DNA from: Anniella stebbinsi
Taxonomy: Eukaryota; Chordata; Lepidosauria; Squamata; Anniellidae
Direction: 5' to 3'
NCBI GenBank assembly: GCA_029215795.1
Contig: JARDYH010000002.1
Coordinates: forward strand, 358,696,973-358,760,972
Length of the DNA: 64,000 nucleotides
Shown here: piece by piece, positions 1 through 9,520 of the stretch
Layout: the number at the start of each line of letters is the position of its first letter
Position numbering within the stretch: the stretch's first letter is position 1
Program-made: the position numbers and the translations under genes
The notes under the pieces: generated by a model
Told to the model about the DNA's origin: nothing
Database searches by the model: none
The model's input: the letters and a program-made list of their open reading frames with translations, nothing else

Positions 1-279
1 AGTGGATTTCAGGGAGAGAGAATATAATAGACATATGAGATTAATTAAATGAATTGCAGTTGCCACGAATTGCAGTTTCCATGCAATTGCCGTGAGTTGA
101 TATCCCCTGACCCGGTGGCTTTCGGCTCTGGCCTAGCTGCTTGCCCATTAAGGCCCAGTTGCTGGGCTCAGCTAGCACAGTAGAGCTTTGTTCTGCAGCA
201 GTCGCTGGGCTCCACTGAACACAGACAAAAGGCAGTGGCCTGGCCGCTGGGTATGTGACTTCTGACCTTTGTGCCGCAG
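1..279 (+). other. CHRD: Partial CHRD intron, no recognised repeat
   Basis: This is intron sequence upstream of the first visible chordin exon. A pyrimidine-containing tract and an AG at 278-279 end it. No earlier chordin exon was recognised here, so the N-terminal half of the gene, including the signal peptide, the first VWFC domain and most CHRD repeats, must lie off the left edge. Confidence 0.6.
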
Positions 280-524
280 AGCTTCCTGTCCCCCTGGCTG
301 GCCAGTTCGTGTCCCCCCCTGTGCGCACCGGCTCCGCTGGGCACGCCTGGGTGTCCTTGGACGACCACTGCCACCTGCACTACGAGATCGTGGTAGGAGG
401 CCTGGGCAGGGCGGACGACGGCACGGTCAGCGCTCACCTGCATGGCTTTGCTGAGCTGGGAGAGCTCCGGGACAGCAGCCACCGGGAGCACAAGCGGCTG
501 CTTAGGGGCTTCTACGGCACGGAG
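280..524 (+). CDS. CHRD: Chordin exon: end of the CHRD-repeat region
   Basis: This exon encodes about 81 residues of a CHRD repeat, a chordin-specific fold in the central part of this extracellular BMP antagonist. The string [11 protein letters not shown] followed by [10 protein letters not shown] and LLRGFYGTE corresponds closely to the human chordin region before its second VWFC domain. The exon starts after GCCGCAG at 279 with two bases that complete a codon from the previous exon. It ends in phase 0 at the donor GTAAGG (525). Translation simply reads on into the intron, so the end is set by the donor and by phase agreement with the next exon. Both borders obey GT/AG. Confidence 0.9.
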
Positions 525-685
525 GTAAGGCGTTCTACAGAGGGCGAGGCGGTGCCCTGAAGCCCCTCCTCCACCCAGCTCAGGTTACGGGATTCACTGT
601 CGCCAATGGGGTAACAGACCCTCTTTCAGCCTGAGGACCAAGTTTGGTTTCGGAGAAGCGCTTGTGGGCCGCATCCCACGAGTGG

Positions 686-790
686 GCGGGGCCAAAGGCA
701 AAGGGGTGTGGCGGAAGGCAAAAAGGGGTGGGGCCAAAAATACAAAACAAAGAAGCGTATTTTAGGTTAAAGCCCTTACTGCCAGGGTGG
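686..790. repeat. Unclassified interspersed repeat (ZR), copy 1
   Basis: The stretch with GCCAAAGGCAAAGGGG, a run of short A-rich words and TTAAAGCCCTTACTGCCAG is seen again at 14490-14690 and 62450-62640. I do not recognise the family. This copy is the shortest of the three. Confidence 0.5.
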
Positions 791-794
791 GGGA

Positions 795-964
795 CAGTGG
801 AGGCTGGCGGCTCCCATGCCAGTAGGGTGGTGAATCTGCTCTGGGTTTCAGTCCGAAAAGGTCAGGACTCTAAAGTCGCTATCCAAGGGGGCTTCTGGAG
901 TTCTGACCGAAACCCAGAGTGGATTCACAGCCTCACCGGCATTGGAGCCACCAGGCTCCTCCGC
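795..964. mobile_element. Hairpin MITE, HP-CAG family, copy 1
   Basis: The element starts with CAGTGGAGGCTGG and ends with its degraded inverted copy. The arms share CTGGGTTTCAGTC and GACCGAAACCCAG, so the whole unit folds back on itself. At least six more copies occur in the window (1781, 15665, 19481, 23006, 44698, 54364). The CAGTG termini and the near 8-bp flanking repeats of other copies suggest a non-autonomous hAT-like element. Confidence 0.7.
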
Positions 965-1079
965 TAACTAAGGCCAATGAGTGAGTTTATGGTTGAGATG
1001 AGGCACCAACTAGACCCACAGGGCTGGAAGGGAGTTTGGAGGTCACCTAGGCTTAATCTACACCTAGGGCTAATCTATA

Positions 1080-1690
1080 CCTGCAGCCCTTTTGCAAGGG
1101 AGGGGGGTTGTGACTTTTCCCGCTTCCGCGATTGGCACTCCTGGGGCACGCACGAGCAAAGTTTCCGCAACGACAGGAGTGCCGTTGCGGGAGGATGTGT
1201 GCCCCATGGCGGCGCTTCTGCATGTGGATCAGGAGAAGTGGGCGGGGCTATGCAGATGACGCAGCTACGGGGCTGAGTTTTTTTATATGACTCGTCAGAG
1301 ATGCGCACAAACGCAAACACGCAGCTGCACATTGGGTGGAGAGACAGTCCATCGAATATGTGATGCTGCGCAGAGATACGTTTGTGTTTAAAAAAAAAGT
1401 ACACGCTCTCGGCGTCAAAACACGCCGATACGCATCCAAAACATGTGGCGAAACTGGCAGCCGCGTCCACTCCCACACACCTCCGAAATGGCTGGACACG
1501 CCCCTGACAGCTGGTTGGCCATTTGCTGAATTAAGAACTTGCGCCGAACAGCAACAGCTTCGCGAATGGGCGGCATGCCGAAAAAAACCCGACAAAGCAG
1601 CAATGTTTCGGAGCATGGGAACACAGAGCGTACCTCTTGAAGAGGTCATATTACCTTTTCACGGCTGTGATTCTGCCCTTGGGCTGATAG
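1080..1690. other. CpG-rich intronic stretch of unknown nature
   Basis: Unlike its surroundings this part of the intron is rich in CpG dinucleotides and contains no repeat I recognise. A 123-codon open frame runs through 1336-1707, but it has no recognisable domain and no chordin-like sequence. It could be a young unclassified element or a CpG-rich regulatory region. Confidence 0.35.
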
Positions 1691-1780
1691 CCAGGAAGGA
1701 CTTCTGAGAAAATCCCACACAACTTGCGGCCCACTAAGCTGAAAGCAACTCCCTGGGCATGGATTGTTGTGTATCCTGTC

Positions 1781-1943
1781 CGGTGGAGCCTGGTGACTCC
1801 GATGTCAGCAAGTCAATGAATCCGCTCAGGGTTTCAGTAGGAACCAATCAGAACTCTAAAGGAGCTCTCCAAGCTGCAGATAGCTCCTTTAGAGTCCTGA
1901 CTGAAACCCAGAGCGGATTCATCGGAGCCACCAGCCTCCACTG
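1781..1943. mobile_element. Hairpin MITE, HP-CAG family, copy 2
   Basis: This is a fold-back element with arms around GGGTTTCAG and CTGAAACCC and a centre near AAGCTGCAGATAGCTC. The flanks ATCCTGTC (1773-1780) and GCCCTGTC (1944-1951) match at 6 of 8 positions, as expected for an aged 8-bp target duplication. It ends only 42 bases before the next chordin exon. Confidence 0.8.
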
Positions 1944-1985
1944 GCCCTGTCACATGCCTCACAGGCGCTTTTCCTCTGCACGCAG

Positions 1986-2099
1986 GCCCAAGGGGTAGTG
2001 AAAGACCTCGACGGAGAGCTGCTCCGCCATCTGTCCCAGGGCACTGCCTTCTTGCAAGTCAGTACCAAAGCGAATTCTCGAGGGGAGATGCGGGGCAAG
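1986..2099 (+). CDS. CHRD: Chordin exon: last CHRD-repeat segment
   Basis: These 38 codons, in phase 0 at both ends, read [19 protein letters not shown] and then continue to GEMRGK. Human chordin has a nearly identical segment immediately after its GFYGSE motif, so this exon follows 280-524 directly. The acceptor is CACGCAG at 1979-1985 and the donor is GTATGT at 2100. The 1461-base intron before it is largely made of hairpin elements and a CpG-rich stretch. CHRD repeats belong to the secreted protein and are not BMP-binding VWFC modules. Confidence 0.92.
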
Positions 2100-2715
2100 G
2101 TATGTGATGGATACACCGTTTCTTTATTTATCCCTGGCCTAGATCCTTGGATTGTAGGATTGCCCCAGACGATGGAGCTCCCTGTTCCAAAACCCGTTGG
2201 ATTCAATAATATATGCAATCAGACTTTTTTCCACAGTCACCTTTGAGAGCACGTTCTCTTTTCTCATTCCAATCCCTATGACATAACAAACGTACAATTG
2301 TATAAAGAATGCTGAAAATATGTATCAATGGGCCATCTAGCCTGGTCAGTAATTAGCAGCTCTGAGCCATCTTTACATCATCATCCTCACAGGGCAAACT
2401 TGTGCAGGCCTGTTTGTTTACTCTACTTCATTCGTGTATAAAATGGTGATGGAGGCCAGGTTTTGACAAAAGCTGCGCTTGGATGAGAAGAACTGAAGCT
2501 TTCTGTCCCCCACCTTCCACGTTTGCAGTATGTTGTTTCAGGCACTTTCCCCATCAGCACGGCTCCATGCCAGTATCTGAGAAAACCTGAGGAGCAGAGC
2601 CAGGAGGAAAATACAATGAAGCCATGAGCCCAGGGAGGTAAAACAGGGGAGAGAGAAGAGAGTTCAGGCTCCCTCCACGTTTGTTATAAATGCCAGAGCC
2701 TGACTACCTCTGCTT
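2100..2715 (+). other. CHRD: CHRD intron stretch, nothing recognised
   Basis: AT-rich intron DNA with no exon, no tandem repeat and no repeat family I can name. The intron to the next exon is 6470 bases long and most of the rest of it is mobile elements. Confidence 0.4.
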
Positions 2716-2719
2716 ATAT

Positions 2720-3080
2720 TATCTATTTTATTTATTTATTTAAACATTTATATCCCGCCCTATATCACAAGGATCTTAGGGCAGAGTACAGATAAAATCA
2801 TGCACATAAAATAGAACAATAAATATACAATTCTAAAACAAGTTAAACCATTATGTTAAAAACCAATATGCAATTTTAAAACAGTGAAATCCAATTTAAA
2901 CAAGACAGTGTGCAGGCTGGTGGATTTAGCCATCAAAGGCTTTGTTAAAAAGCCATGTCTTAACCTGGGGCCAAAATGAAGCCAGTGCCGGCGCCAGACG
3001 GGCCTTCAGTGGGAGGGCATTCCACAGCCGGGGTGCCACAACAGAGAAAGCCCTCTCCCATGTCCCACCATAGCATATAT
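2720..3080 (-). mobile_element. L2-like LINE 3' end
   Basis: A TTTATTTATTTATTT tract next to ATATCCCGCCC marks the inverted 3' end of a LINE of the L2/CR1 group. Downstream, GGGCATTCCACAGCCGGGGT inverts to the conserved C-terminal coding motif of such LINEs. The copy is 5'-truncated. Confidence 0.7.
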
Positions 3081-3179
3081 GTAAACATGTGAAGAGTTGA
3101 ATATTGCTCTGTTACATTGCTCCCAAATAGCATTGCTTAGGGAAGTGCAAGAAATTTGGCTTTCCACAAAAATCCCTCA

Positions 3180-3815
3180 GGGATTTTATTTATTTATTGC
3201 ATTTCTATATCGCCCAATAGCCAAAGTTGTCTGGGCGATTCACGAAAATTAAAACCATGAAGACAATTCAAAGTATAAAACAAACAGCATTATAAAAGTA
3301 CAGTATAAAAGCACAACCAGAATAGAACTGAGCAGCAATGCAGAGATTAATACAGATTTCAAACACAGATTTCAAACAGCAAAGTTAAAAAAAAACTAAG
3401 ATGATAACTGGGAAAATAAAAAGGCCTTCACCTGGCATCAAAAATGTGCCAGGTGAACCTCTCTAGGGAGCTCATTCCACAGCTGGGGTGCCACAGCAGA
3501 GAAGGCCCTCCTCCTGGTAGTCACCTGCATTATTTCCTTTGGCATGGCTCATGGAGAAGGCCCCCGAGGATGATCTTAGGGTCCAGGCAGGTACATATGG
3601 GAGGAGGCTTTCCTTCAGATAACCTGGCCCCAAGCTGTTTAGGGCTTTGAATGTTAATACCAGCACTTTGAATCAGGCCCGGACCTGAACTGGCAGCCAG
3701 TGAAGCTGGAAAAGGACTGGCATGAAGTGGTCTCTTTGGCCCGAACCCGTTATCAAACGTGCTGCCCTGTTTTGTACCAGCTGAAGTTTCCGGACTGTTT
3801 TCTAAATTCTAAATT
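3180..3815 (-). mobile_element. L2-like LINE fragment with remnant of the pol C-terminus
   Basis: The left end has the ATTTATTTATTGCATTTCTATA tail motif, and GAGCTCATTCCACAGCTGGG is the inverted LINE coding motif. On the minus strand a short frame reads TFKALNSLGPGYLKE, typical of the C-terminus of L2-like LINE proteins. It is broken and 5'-truncated. Confidence 0.75.
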
Positions 3816-4630
3816 CTCCTCACGTTTTGCTTGAGGCAAAATTCCTAGGCCTGGGTAGAACCTCTGTGAGAAATTTTGCCGGTCTTATCAAAGTATGTTT
3901 ATCTCTGAAATCTGAAATTCTTCAGTTGTTTTTGTCAGGACAAATTGGTTCCCCAGTTTCACTTTTGGCCAAATTGAGCTGCCGGCTGTGTCTCTAATTG
4001 TTCAGGTAGAGCAGAAGCGTTTGCTTTTTACAACTCATTCCCTGCTTTCTCGAGCTGCTGAGGCAAAAGATGGCCACGGCCGTTGTCTCACATGAGGCAG
4101 TAAGCAGGGATTTGCATTTTTTTTTTTTCGGTGGGGTGGGCTTGACTGATCCTGTCAAAAAATGGCGCCATCAGTTCCTTTCTTATCTAAATGTTGAAAC
4201 TCGAATGCAATAAATAAATTAGAAGATCTTATACTTGAACAGGCCTGCTGAAGCGGAGCTGAGATTTTTGGATAGTCCCAGCCTGGATAGATTCTGGAAT
4301 ATCTCCATCCCGAGAGTGTTTTAGGCACGGTTTGAAAGTCTGAAGCTGTAAAAGGCCTTCTAAATTGACAGTGACTGAGGTCACAGGGGGAAAGCACTTC
4401 CAAAATTATTCTGTGTTCCTTAGCGAGTGGGGAAATTTAGCACATGGCTAGCTTCCAGATACGGCTGCTGCTTTCCAAGAACTTTAATTCTGCACAATGT
4501 AAGGATTTTGCATTCTTAATAACTGCTAGGAACAGGGTTGCTCTCCTTTCTTCCCCAAGAGAGGTTCACTGCTTTTAACCGTAACGCCGTAGGCAGAAAT
4601 TCAGTGGGTGAAGCCTTTCTTGGTGTGGAG
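3816..4630 (+). other. CHRD: CHRD intron stretch, nothing recognised
   Basis: No exon, tandem repeat or known repeat family was seen apart from a short T-run at 4119. The open frames here are short and without recognisable similarity. Confidence 0.4.
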
Positions 4631-4635
4631 ATGAA

Positions 4636-4731
4636 ATGATTTATTATTTATTGATTTATTATTTGCATTTATATACCACCTTTTTTCCTCCAAGGAACCC
4701 AAGGAACCCAGTTCAAGCTGAAAGAGATATA
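4636..4731 (-). mobile_element. MIR-like SINE tail
   Basis: TTTATATACCACCTTTTTTCC followed by CCAAGGAACCC matches in inverse orientation the 3' end of the MIR-like SINE at 61613-61850 and the one at 5148-5403. Only the tail is present. Confidence 0.6.
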
Positions 4732-4904
4732 CTACAGTGACCAGATTCAAAAGAGGGCAGGGCTCCTGCAGCTTCAATGGTTGTGACAAAGAGGGACTTT
4801 CACCAGGTGCTGCATGCCTACAAATGACACCTGCTGAAATTCCTTTTTCTATGCAACCGTTAAAGATACAGGAGCCCTGTCCTCTTTTCCATACGGTCAC
4901 CCTA
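4732..4904. mobile_element. PAL320 palindromic element, half copy
   Basis: This is one half of the 320-bp palindromic element. It begins with CTACAGTGACCAG, passes through TTTCACCAGGTGCTGCATGC, and ends with GGTCACCCTA. It directly abuts the SINE tail on its left. Confidence 0.75.
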
Positions 4905-5069
4905 TGTTTGGTTTAGACCACTTTAATTGTGTCATATTCCTTCCAAGAGACAGAAGCCTAGTTCTCCCTGGGGTAGTACAGCCAGCTCTTGAGTTGCACC
5001 ACTCCAGACTCTCTTTCCTAATCGACAATCCTTTGTCACTGAGATTTTATCACTCTATCTCAGCCTTCC

Positions 5070-5140
5070 CCATTGGTGTCTGGGAATGATGGGAGTTACA
5101 GTCCAACACATACGGAGGGCACCAGGATGGGGAAGGCTGC
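5070..5140. repeat. Short interspersed repeat with GGGAGTTACAGTCC core
   Basis: The core GATGGGAGTTGTAGTCC with a flanking GGAGGGCACCAGG recurs at least a dozen times in the window (for example 11028, 12945, 24100, 41063, 43410, 48024, 56930). Several copies are clear fold-backs, so these are probably fragments of one or more hairpin DNA elements. Confidence 0.6.
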
Positions 5141-5147
5141 TCTGGCT

Positions 5148-5403
5148 CATGGTTTTATTATTTATTTCTATTTTTTAAATTGTATTTATGTCCTGCCTTT
5201 TTTCCTCCGAGGAACCCAAGGCAACGTACATAAACCTCCTCTTCTCCATTTTATTATCACAACAACCCTGTGAGGTGGGTTGAGCTGAAAGTTTGTGGCT
5301 GGCCCAAAGTCACCCAGTGAGCTTCCATGGCCGAATGGGGACGAGAACCCGGATCTCCCGACTCCCAGCCTAACACTCTAGCCACTGAACCACACCGTCT
5401 CTC
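5148..5403 (-). mobile_element. MIR-like (CORE-type) SINE
   Basis: Read on the minus strand it has a tRNA-like head with GGTTCTCGTCCC near the B box, a conserved middle with CCTCACAGGGTTGTTGTGATAA, and a 3' end with CCTTGGGTTCCTCGGAGG. This matches the plus-strand copy at 61613-61850. The architecture is that of CORE/MIR SINEs. Confidence 0.8.
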
Positions 5404-5541
5404 AGAGAATCCCTCAGAGAATCTAGGGAACTGTACTTCTGAGTGAGGGAGCTAAGAATCCCACTCTTAAGGATCCCTTATTTCCCTCCCACTTCCCTGC
5501 CCTTCACAAAGCCACAGTTCCCAAGCCTCCCTAGAAGTTGC

Positions 5542-5952
5542 TAGGGTGACCAACTGTCAGGATTTCCCCGGATTTGTCCTGGTTTTTGTTCTATCCTGGA
5601 TGTCGGGGGATTTTCTGAAATTTTCTATACTGTCCTGGAATGACACGCTTTCCTCTTTAAGGCCTCCATTAGCGTGACGGGGTGGGGAGGAATGATGCAT
5701 TTTCTGAAGGCGCATCATTCCCACCCCCAGTGCTCCAATCAGGACCTTAAAAGAAAAGGCGTGTAATTTTCAGACATTATAGAAAAAGCCCCGATTAGAG
5801 TTGGGGGGGGGGGACTGACATGCTTTCCCTCCAATTGGGGCCTTTAAGGTAGTGGGGAGAATGATGTGCTTTCCAGACGCCCTGGAAAGCCACATTCACT
5901 CCCACCCCACACTGGTGTCCCCTTTTTTGGTTTCCCAAACATGGTCACCCTA
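5542..5952. mobile_element. Non-autonomous element with TAGGGTGACCA ends
   Basis: The borders are TAGGGTGACCA and the inverted TGGTCACCCTA. The interior has GGATTTCCCCGGATTTGTCC-like words and repeated GACACGCTTTCC-type blocks. The same termini bound 53611-53978 and 59989-60605 and the PAL320 copies. I see no clear target duplication here. Confidence 0.65.
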
Positions 5953-6572
5953 TGAAACCCCCCATGTCACGGATGAAAACAGGTCTCAGCCCGGCTTGCA
6001 TGTGCCAAAAGCCATAAGGTCAGCTCTGTCTCCAGGAAGAGTTTGCCCTTCTCCTTCCTCAGGATACCAGGCAGGCCTCGGCCAAGCTGGGCCGCCATCC
6101 CCTTGCCAGGCCTTTCTCGGTGCTCACTCCTTTGATGCCGGCAGTGAGAAAAGGTCATCGCAGGGATATTTGCAAAAGGCAGGCTCTCGTCCGCCTCGTG
6201 CCTCACCTGGGCCTGAGGCCAACATTGCCGACGGCTTCTCAGAAGTTGTGTCCAGCTGGGAAGCTGCCAGCTGTCTTGGCTGGAAGCTCGGCACACAGGC
6301 CTCCCTCCAGCTACTCCTGAGTCATGTTGGTGCTTATTCTTGGGGTAGGAAGGCCACCTGTCCTGGGAGAGTTTGCAGGGCATTCGGCACGAGCCGGTGC
6401 AGGACAGGTGGATTGGCCTTGTGTCAAGGGCAGCAACGTGGCCTTTGCAGAGGCCACACAGAAGTTGTCTGGGAGAGATGCTCAGTTGGCATTTGAGATG
6501 GGGTGGGGAACCTTCCTCGGGATCATTGTGGGTCTTCTCCCAGCTCATTCCACTTCTCTTGTGTGGCTCCAG
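5953..6572 (+). other. CHRD: CHRD intron stretch, nothing recognised
   Basis: Open frames on both strands cover 5852-6575 (214 and 202 codons), but they overlap each other and show no recognisable domain. They do not match chordin and no splice pattern supports them. I treat this as GC-rich intron. Confidence 0.4.
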
Positions 6573-6726
6573 CATGGAATCATAGAATAGTAGAGTTGGA
6601 AGGGGCCTCTAAGGCCATCGAGTATAACCCGCTGCTCAATGCAGGAAACCACCTTAAAGCGTCCCTGACACATGGCTGTCCGGCTGCATCTTGAAGGCAT
6701 CTAGTGTGGGAACCATGGTTAAAATT
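6573..6726 (-). mobile_element. CR1 LINE 3' end
   Basis: GAATCATAGAATAGTAGAG followed by GGAAGGGGCC is the inverted 3' end of a CR1 element, with its characteristic ATTCTATG-like tail. Only about 150 bases are present. Confidence 0.85.
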
Positions 6727-6893
6727 GCAGGAGCTATACTAGAATGACTGGATACAAAAGAGGGCAGGGCTCCTGCAGCTTCAACTGTTGTGATGAAGAG
6801 GGAATTTCACCAGGTGCTGCATGCATGCAAATGACACCTACTAAATTCCCTTTTCTATACAACTGTTATAGATACAGGAGCCCTGTCCTCCTA
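6727..6893. mobile_element. PAL320 palindromic element, truncated half copy
   Basis: GAGCTATACTAGAATGACTGG through CACCAGGTGCTGCATGC to GAGCCCTGTCCTCC is half of the PAL320 unit, lacking its right terminus. It lies between two pieces of CR1. Confidence 0.75.
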
Positions 6894-6895
6894 AC

Positions 6896-7062
6896 ATGAA
6901 AGTATCCCTGACAGATGTCTGTCCAGCTGCCTCTTGAAGGCCTCTAGTGTGGGAGAGCTCATGGCCTCCCTAGGTCCTTGGTTCCATTCCGACTTTACTT
7001 GCATCATGGTGAGATGGAGCCCTGGGGGAGCGACTGCCACACCACTCCTGCAGCATTGCCTT
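6896..7062 (-). mobile_element. CR1 LINE fragment
   Basis: AAGTATCCCTGACAGATG and CTGCCTCTTGAAGGCCTC repeat the CR1 sequence seen at 6640-6720 and 28310-28380. It overlaps in content with the upstream piece, so it is a second fragment rather than a simple continuation. Confidence 0.7.
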
Positions 7063-7573
7063 CAGGCATATGGCGGCTCCCTTTCTTGCAGACCACATTA
7101 CACCAGTTTTAAAATCTCTTCACTGGCTGCCAATCAGTTTCCGGGCGAAGTGCAAAGTGTTGGTTATTACCTTTAAAGCCCTACATGGTTTGGGTCCAGG
7201 TTACCTACGGGATCGCCTTCTCCCATACAATCCGCCCCGCACGCTCAGGTCCTCTGGGAAGAATTTATTACAGTCAACAAGAACTAGACTGACAACCGTT
7301 ACCCAGAGGACCTTCTCTTCTGCTGCTCCCAGATTGTGGAATGACCTGCCGGGAGAGATTCGCCAACTTACTAGTCTTCAGGAATTTAAAAGATCTATAA
7401 AGACTGATCTCTTCCGGCAGGCCTACCTAGATGAATTTTAAAGTGTTTTATTGGTGTTTTATTGGTATTTTAATGATGTACTGGTTTTATCTGCTTTTAA
7501 TCAGTTTTTGTATCTTGTGTTTGGTGTTGTTCCCCGCCTCGATCCGTTGGGAGAGGCGGGTGATAAATAAATA

Positions 7574-7611
<38 letters not shown>
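7055..7611 (+). mobile_element. L2-like LINE 3' end with intact pol C-terminal frame
   Basis: An open frame at 7070-7441 reads FKALHGLGPGYL, then TQRTFSSAAPRLWNDLP, then FKRSIKTDLFRQAY, the conserved C-terminal signature of L2-like reverse-transcriptase proteins. It is followed by a short 3' UTR with GAGGCGGGTGATAAATAAA and a (TTA)n tail at 7572-7608. The element is 5'-truncated but undamaged over the last 120 codons, so it is fairly young. A close copy lies inverted at 7735-8225. Confidence 0.85.
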
Positions 7612-7612
<1 letters not shown>

Positions 7613-7734
7613 GATCAGTTCCCAGGACCATGCGGCAGAAGAATTCCCTATTGGCCCTGGGATAAGATAGGATTCGGGGCCCCTCCCTCCCACTTTGCTC
7701 TGTGCTTTGGGACAGCTCCCTATTTATGTACTGG

Positions 7735-8225
7735 ATAATAATAATAATAATAATAATTTATTTCTTACCCACCTCTCCCTCCGAATCGAGGCGGGGAACA
7801 ACATCAGTAAAAACAATATGAAATACATATAAAATACATAAAACTATTAAAAGCATATAAAGTTAATACATTATTAAAATCAACAAAGTCTTAAAATTCG
7901 ACTGGGTAGGCCTGCAGGAAGAGATCAGTCTTTATCGCTCTCTTAAATTCTAGAAGACTGGTAAGTTGGCGAATCTCTTCCGGCAGGTCATTCCACAGTC
8001 TGGGAGCGGCAGAAGAGAAGGTCCTCTGGGTACTGCCTGTCAACCTAGTTTTTGCTGACTGAAGTAGGTTCTTCCCAGAGAACCTGAGCGTGTGGGGCGG
8101 ATTGTATGGGAGAAGGCGATCCCACAGGTAACCTGGACCCAAACCATGTAGGGCTTTAAAGGTGATGACCAACACTTTGTACTTCGCCCGGAAATTAATT
8201 GGCAGCCAGCGGAGCGATTTTAAAG
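7735..8225 (-). mobile_element. L2-like LINE 3' end, inverted partner of 7055-7611
   Basis: An (ATA)n tract at 7736-7757 is the inverted tail. The minus strand encodes FKALHGLGPGYL and TQRTFSSAAPRLWNDLP, nearly the same as the upstream copy. The two form an inverted pair about 125 bases apart inside a chordin intron. Confidence 0.85.
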
Positions 8226-8317
8226 TTTTCCTTCAATACATTTATACCCCTCTTGCATTCTGGATGGTCCTATTCGTGTTTGCGCTTTAGGCCGTGCTAC
8301 CAAGGTTTCCATTACCA

Positions 8318-8522
8318 CTAAGGGAGGGGTCATAGCTCAGTGGTAGAGCACCTATTGTGCATGCAGGCATCCCAGGTTCGATCCCCGGTTTCTCCAGGTA
8401 GGGCGAGGAAAGATCCCTTCCCGAAACCCTGGAGCACCGCTGCTGCCAGTCAGTGTCAACGACACTGGGCTAGATGGACCCATGGTCTGACTCAGGATAA
8501 TGCAGCTTCCGAAGTTCCCATG
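8318..8522 (+). mobile_element. tRNA-derived SINE next to a splice acceptor
   Basis: The head carries an A-box-like TAGCTCAGTGG and a B-box-like GGTTCGATCCC in tRNA spacing. A unique body follows, ending in CTAGATGGACCCATGGTCTGAC. Related copies are at 27551-27710 (+) and 61893-62090 (-). It is not a functional tRNA gene because it continues into a conserved SINE body. It ends about 47 bases before the next chordin exon. Confidence 0.85.
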
Positions 8523-8569
8523 AGTGGTCTGATCCCGTTCCACTTGTCTGACAGCCGCTGTTCTTTTAG

Positions 8570-8776
8570 GTGCACATCCCCAACCACTGTGAGGCGGGTG
8601 GCATCCGACTAGCCCCTGAGGATGCAACCGATGAGCTTCCGACGGATCCGGGCCCCCAGGCCCCCGAAGAACTGAAGAAAGACCCCAACTCCTGCTTTTT
8701 TGAAGGACAGCACCGCCCTCATGGCTCCCGCTGGGCCCCAGACTACGATAATAAATGTTCCATCTGTAGCTGCCGG
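8570..8776 (+). CDS. CHRD: Chordin exon: linker and first half of a VWFC domain
   Basis: The 69 codons begin [18 protein letters not shown] and then run through an acidic, proline-rich linker to [19 protein letters not shown] and KCSICSCR. The last part holds the first four cysteines of the second VWFC domain of chordin. VWFC modules bind BMPs. Human chordin has the same order with a longer linker. The acceptor is TTCTTTTAG at 8561-8569, the donor is GTAAGT at 8777, and the exon is phase 0 at both ends. Confidence 0.95.
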
Positions 8777-9129
8777 GTAAGTGGGGAGAAGGCGGGCGGC
8801 AGGCCCTGTTTGCCTCCTGGAGGGCCGGAAGCATCCCAGACACCTAGCCCGGATGCAGGTTTGGCATATCCATCCAAGCATCTGTGCTGCCCTAGATCCC
8901 ACAACGGGATATCTGGGTTTCCAGAGCCACGTGGAAGAGGCACCAGCAGGCTGAGTCGGCTCTATGCGGTTCCACACAAACTGGACCCTGCTCTTTAGGG
9001 AACAGAGGCAGGGAGTGGCAGCTGTTGTTATTAACAGCATCTGTCAGCCACTTTACCAATAAAAAAATGTCCATGGAGGAGTACAGAAACATTTGAGCAT
9101 TTGCAAAGGAACTGTTGGACATGAGTAGG

Positions 9130-9520
9130 TGCCTTGTACCAACTCCAACCATTGGTCCATCCAGCCCAGTCTTCAGTGGCGCAGATAGGGAATTTTAGAT
9201 CCTGGATTTCATGGTCTTGTGCCCCCCTCCCCCCTTTAGAGGGTTATATGTGTCTTTGTTTGCTGGCTTCAAAGTGTGGTACGCCATCCCTGCTGCTTCT
9301 GGTGGACCCTCCTGCTCATTCTGCCGAGTGGAGCCAAGGGCATGTGCCCCCCATTGCCAATCTGCCTGTATTGCCTGATTGGGAACCGCTTGACTCAGGC
9401 GGAGGTTCTTTCCCAGCCATCCTGGGAATGCCAGGGACTGAACCTTGTAGTGAGTTACGACACCCTTCCCCAAATTGCTGCTCCTTTGCAAAAGTAGATC
9501 CGTATGAAGTGCAGGTGTAT
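9130..9520. repeat. Probable degraded interspersed repeat
   Basis: CAGTGGCGCAGATAGG, GAATTTTAGATCCTGG and ACCCTCCTGCTCATTCTG also occur, in the same order, around 23232-23780, where another element has split them. The CAGTGGCG start suggests an old hAT-like element, but boundaries are unclear. Confidence 0.4.

Noticed and set aside
1336..1707. 123-codon open frame in the first complete chordin intron
   Set aside because: No domain, no similarity to chordin, and it lies in a CpG-rich stretch that explains the lack of stops.
5852..6575. Overlapping open frames of 214 (+) and 202 (-) codons
   Set aside because: They overlap on opposite strands in a GC-rich chordin intron, have no recognisable domain and no splice context. 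Chance frames are likely.
7487..7693. Frame with a poly-isoleucine run, resembling a membrane segment
   Set aside because: The isoleucines are the translation of the (TTA)n LINE tail.
8318..8400. tRNA gene
   Set aside because: A and B boxes are present, but a SINE body follows and the same unit recurs at two other sites, so it is a SINE head.
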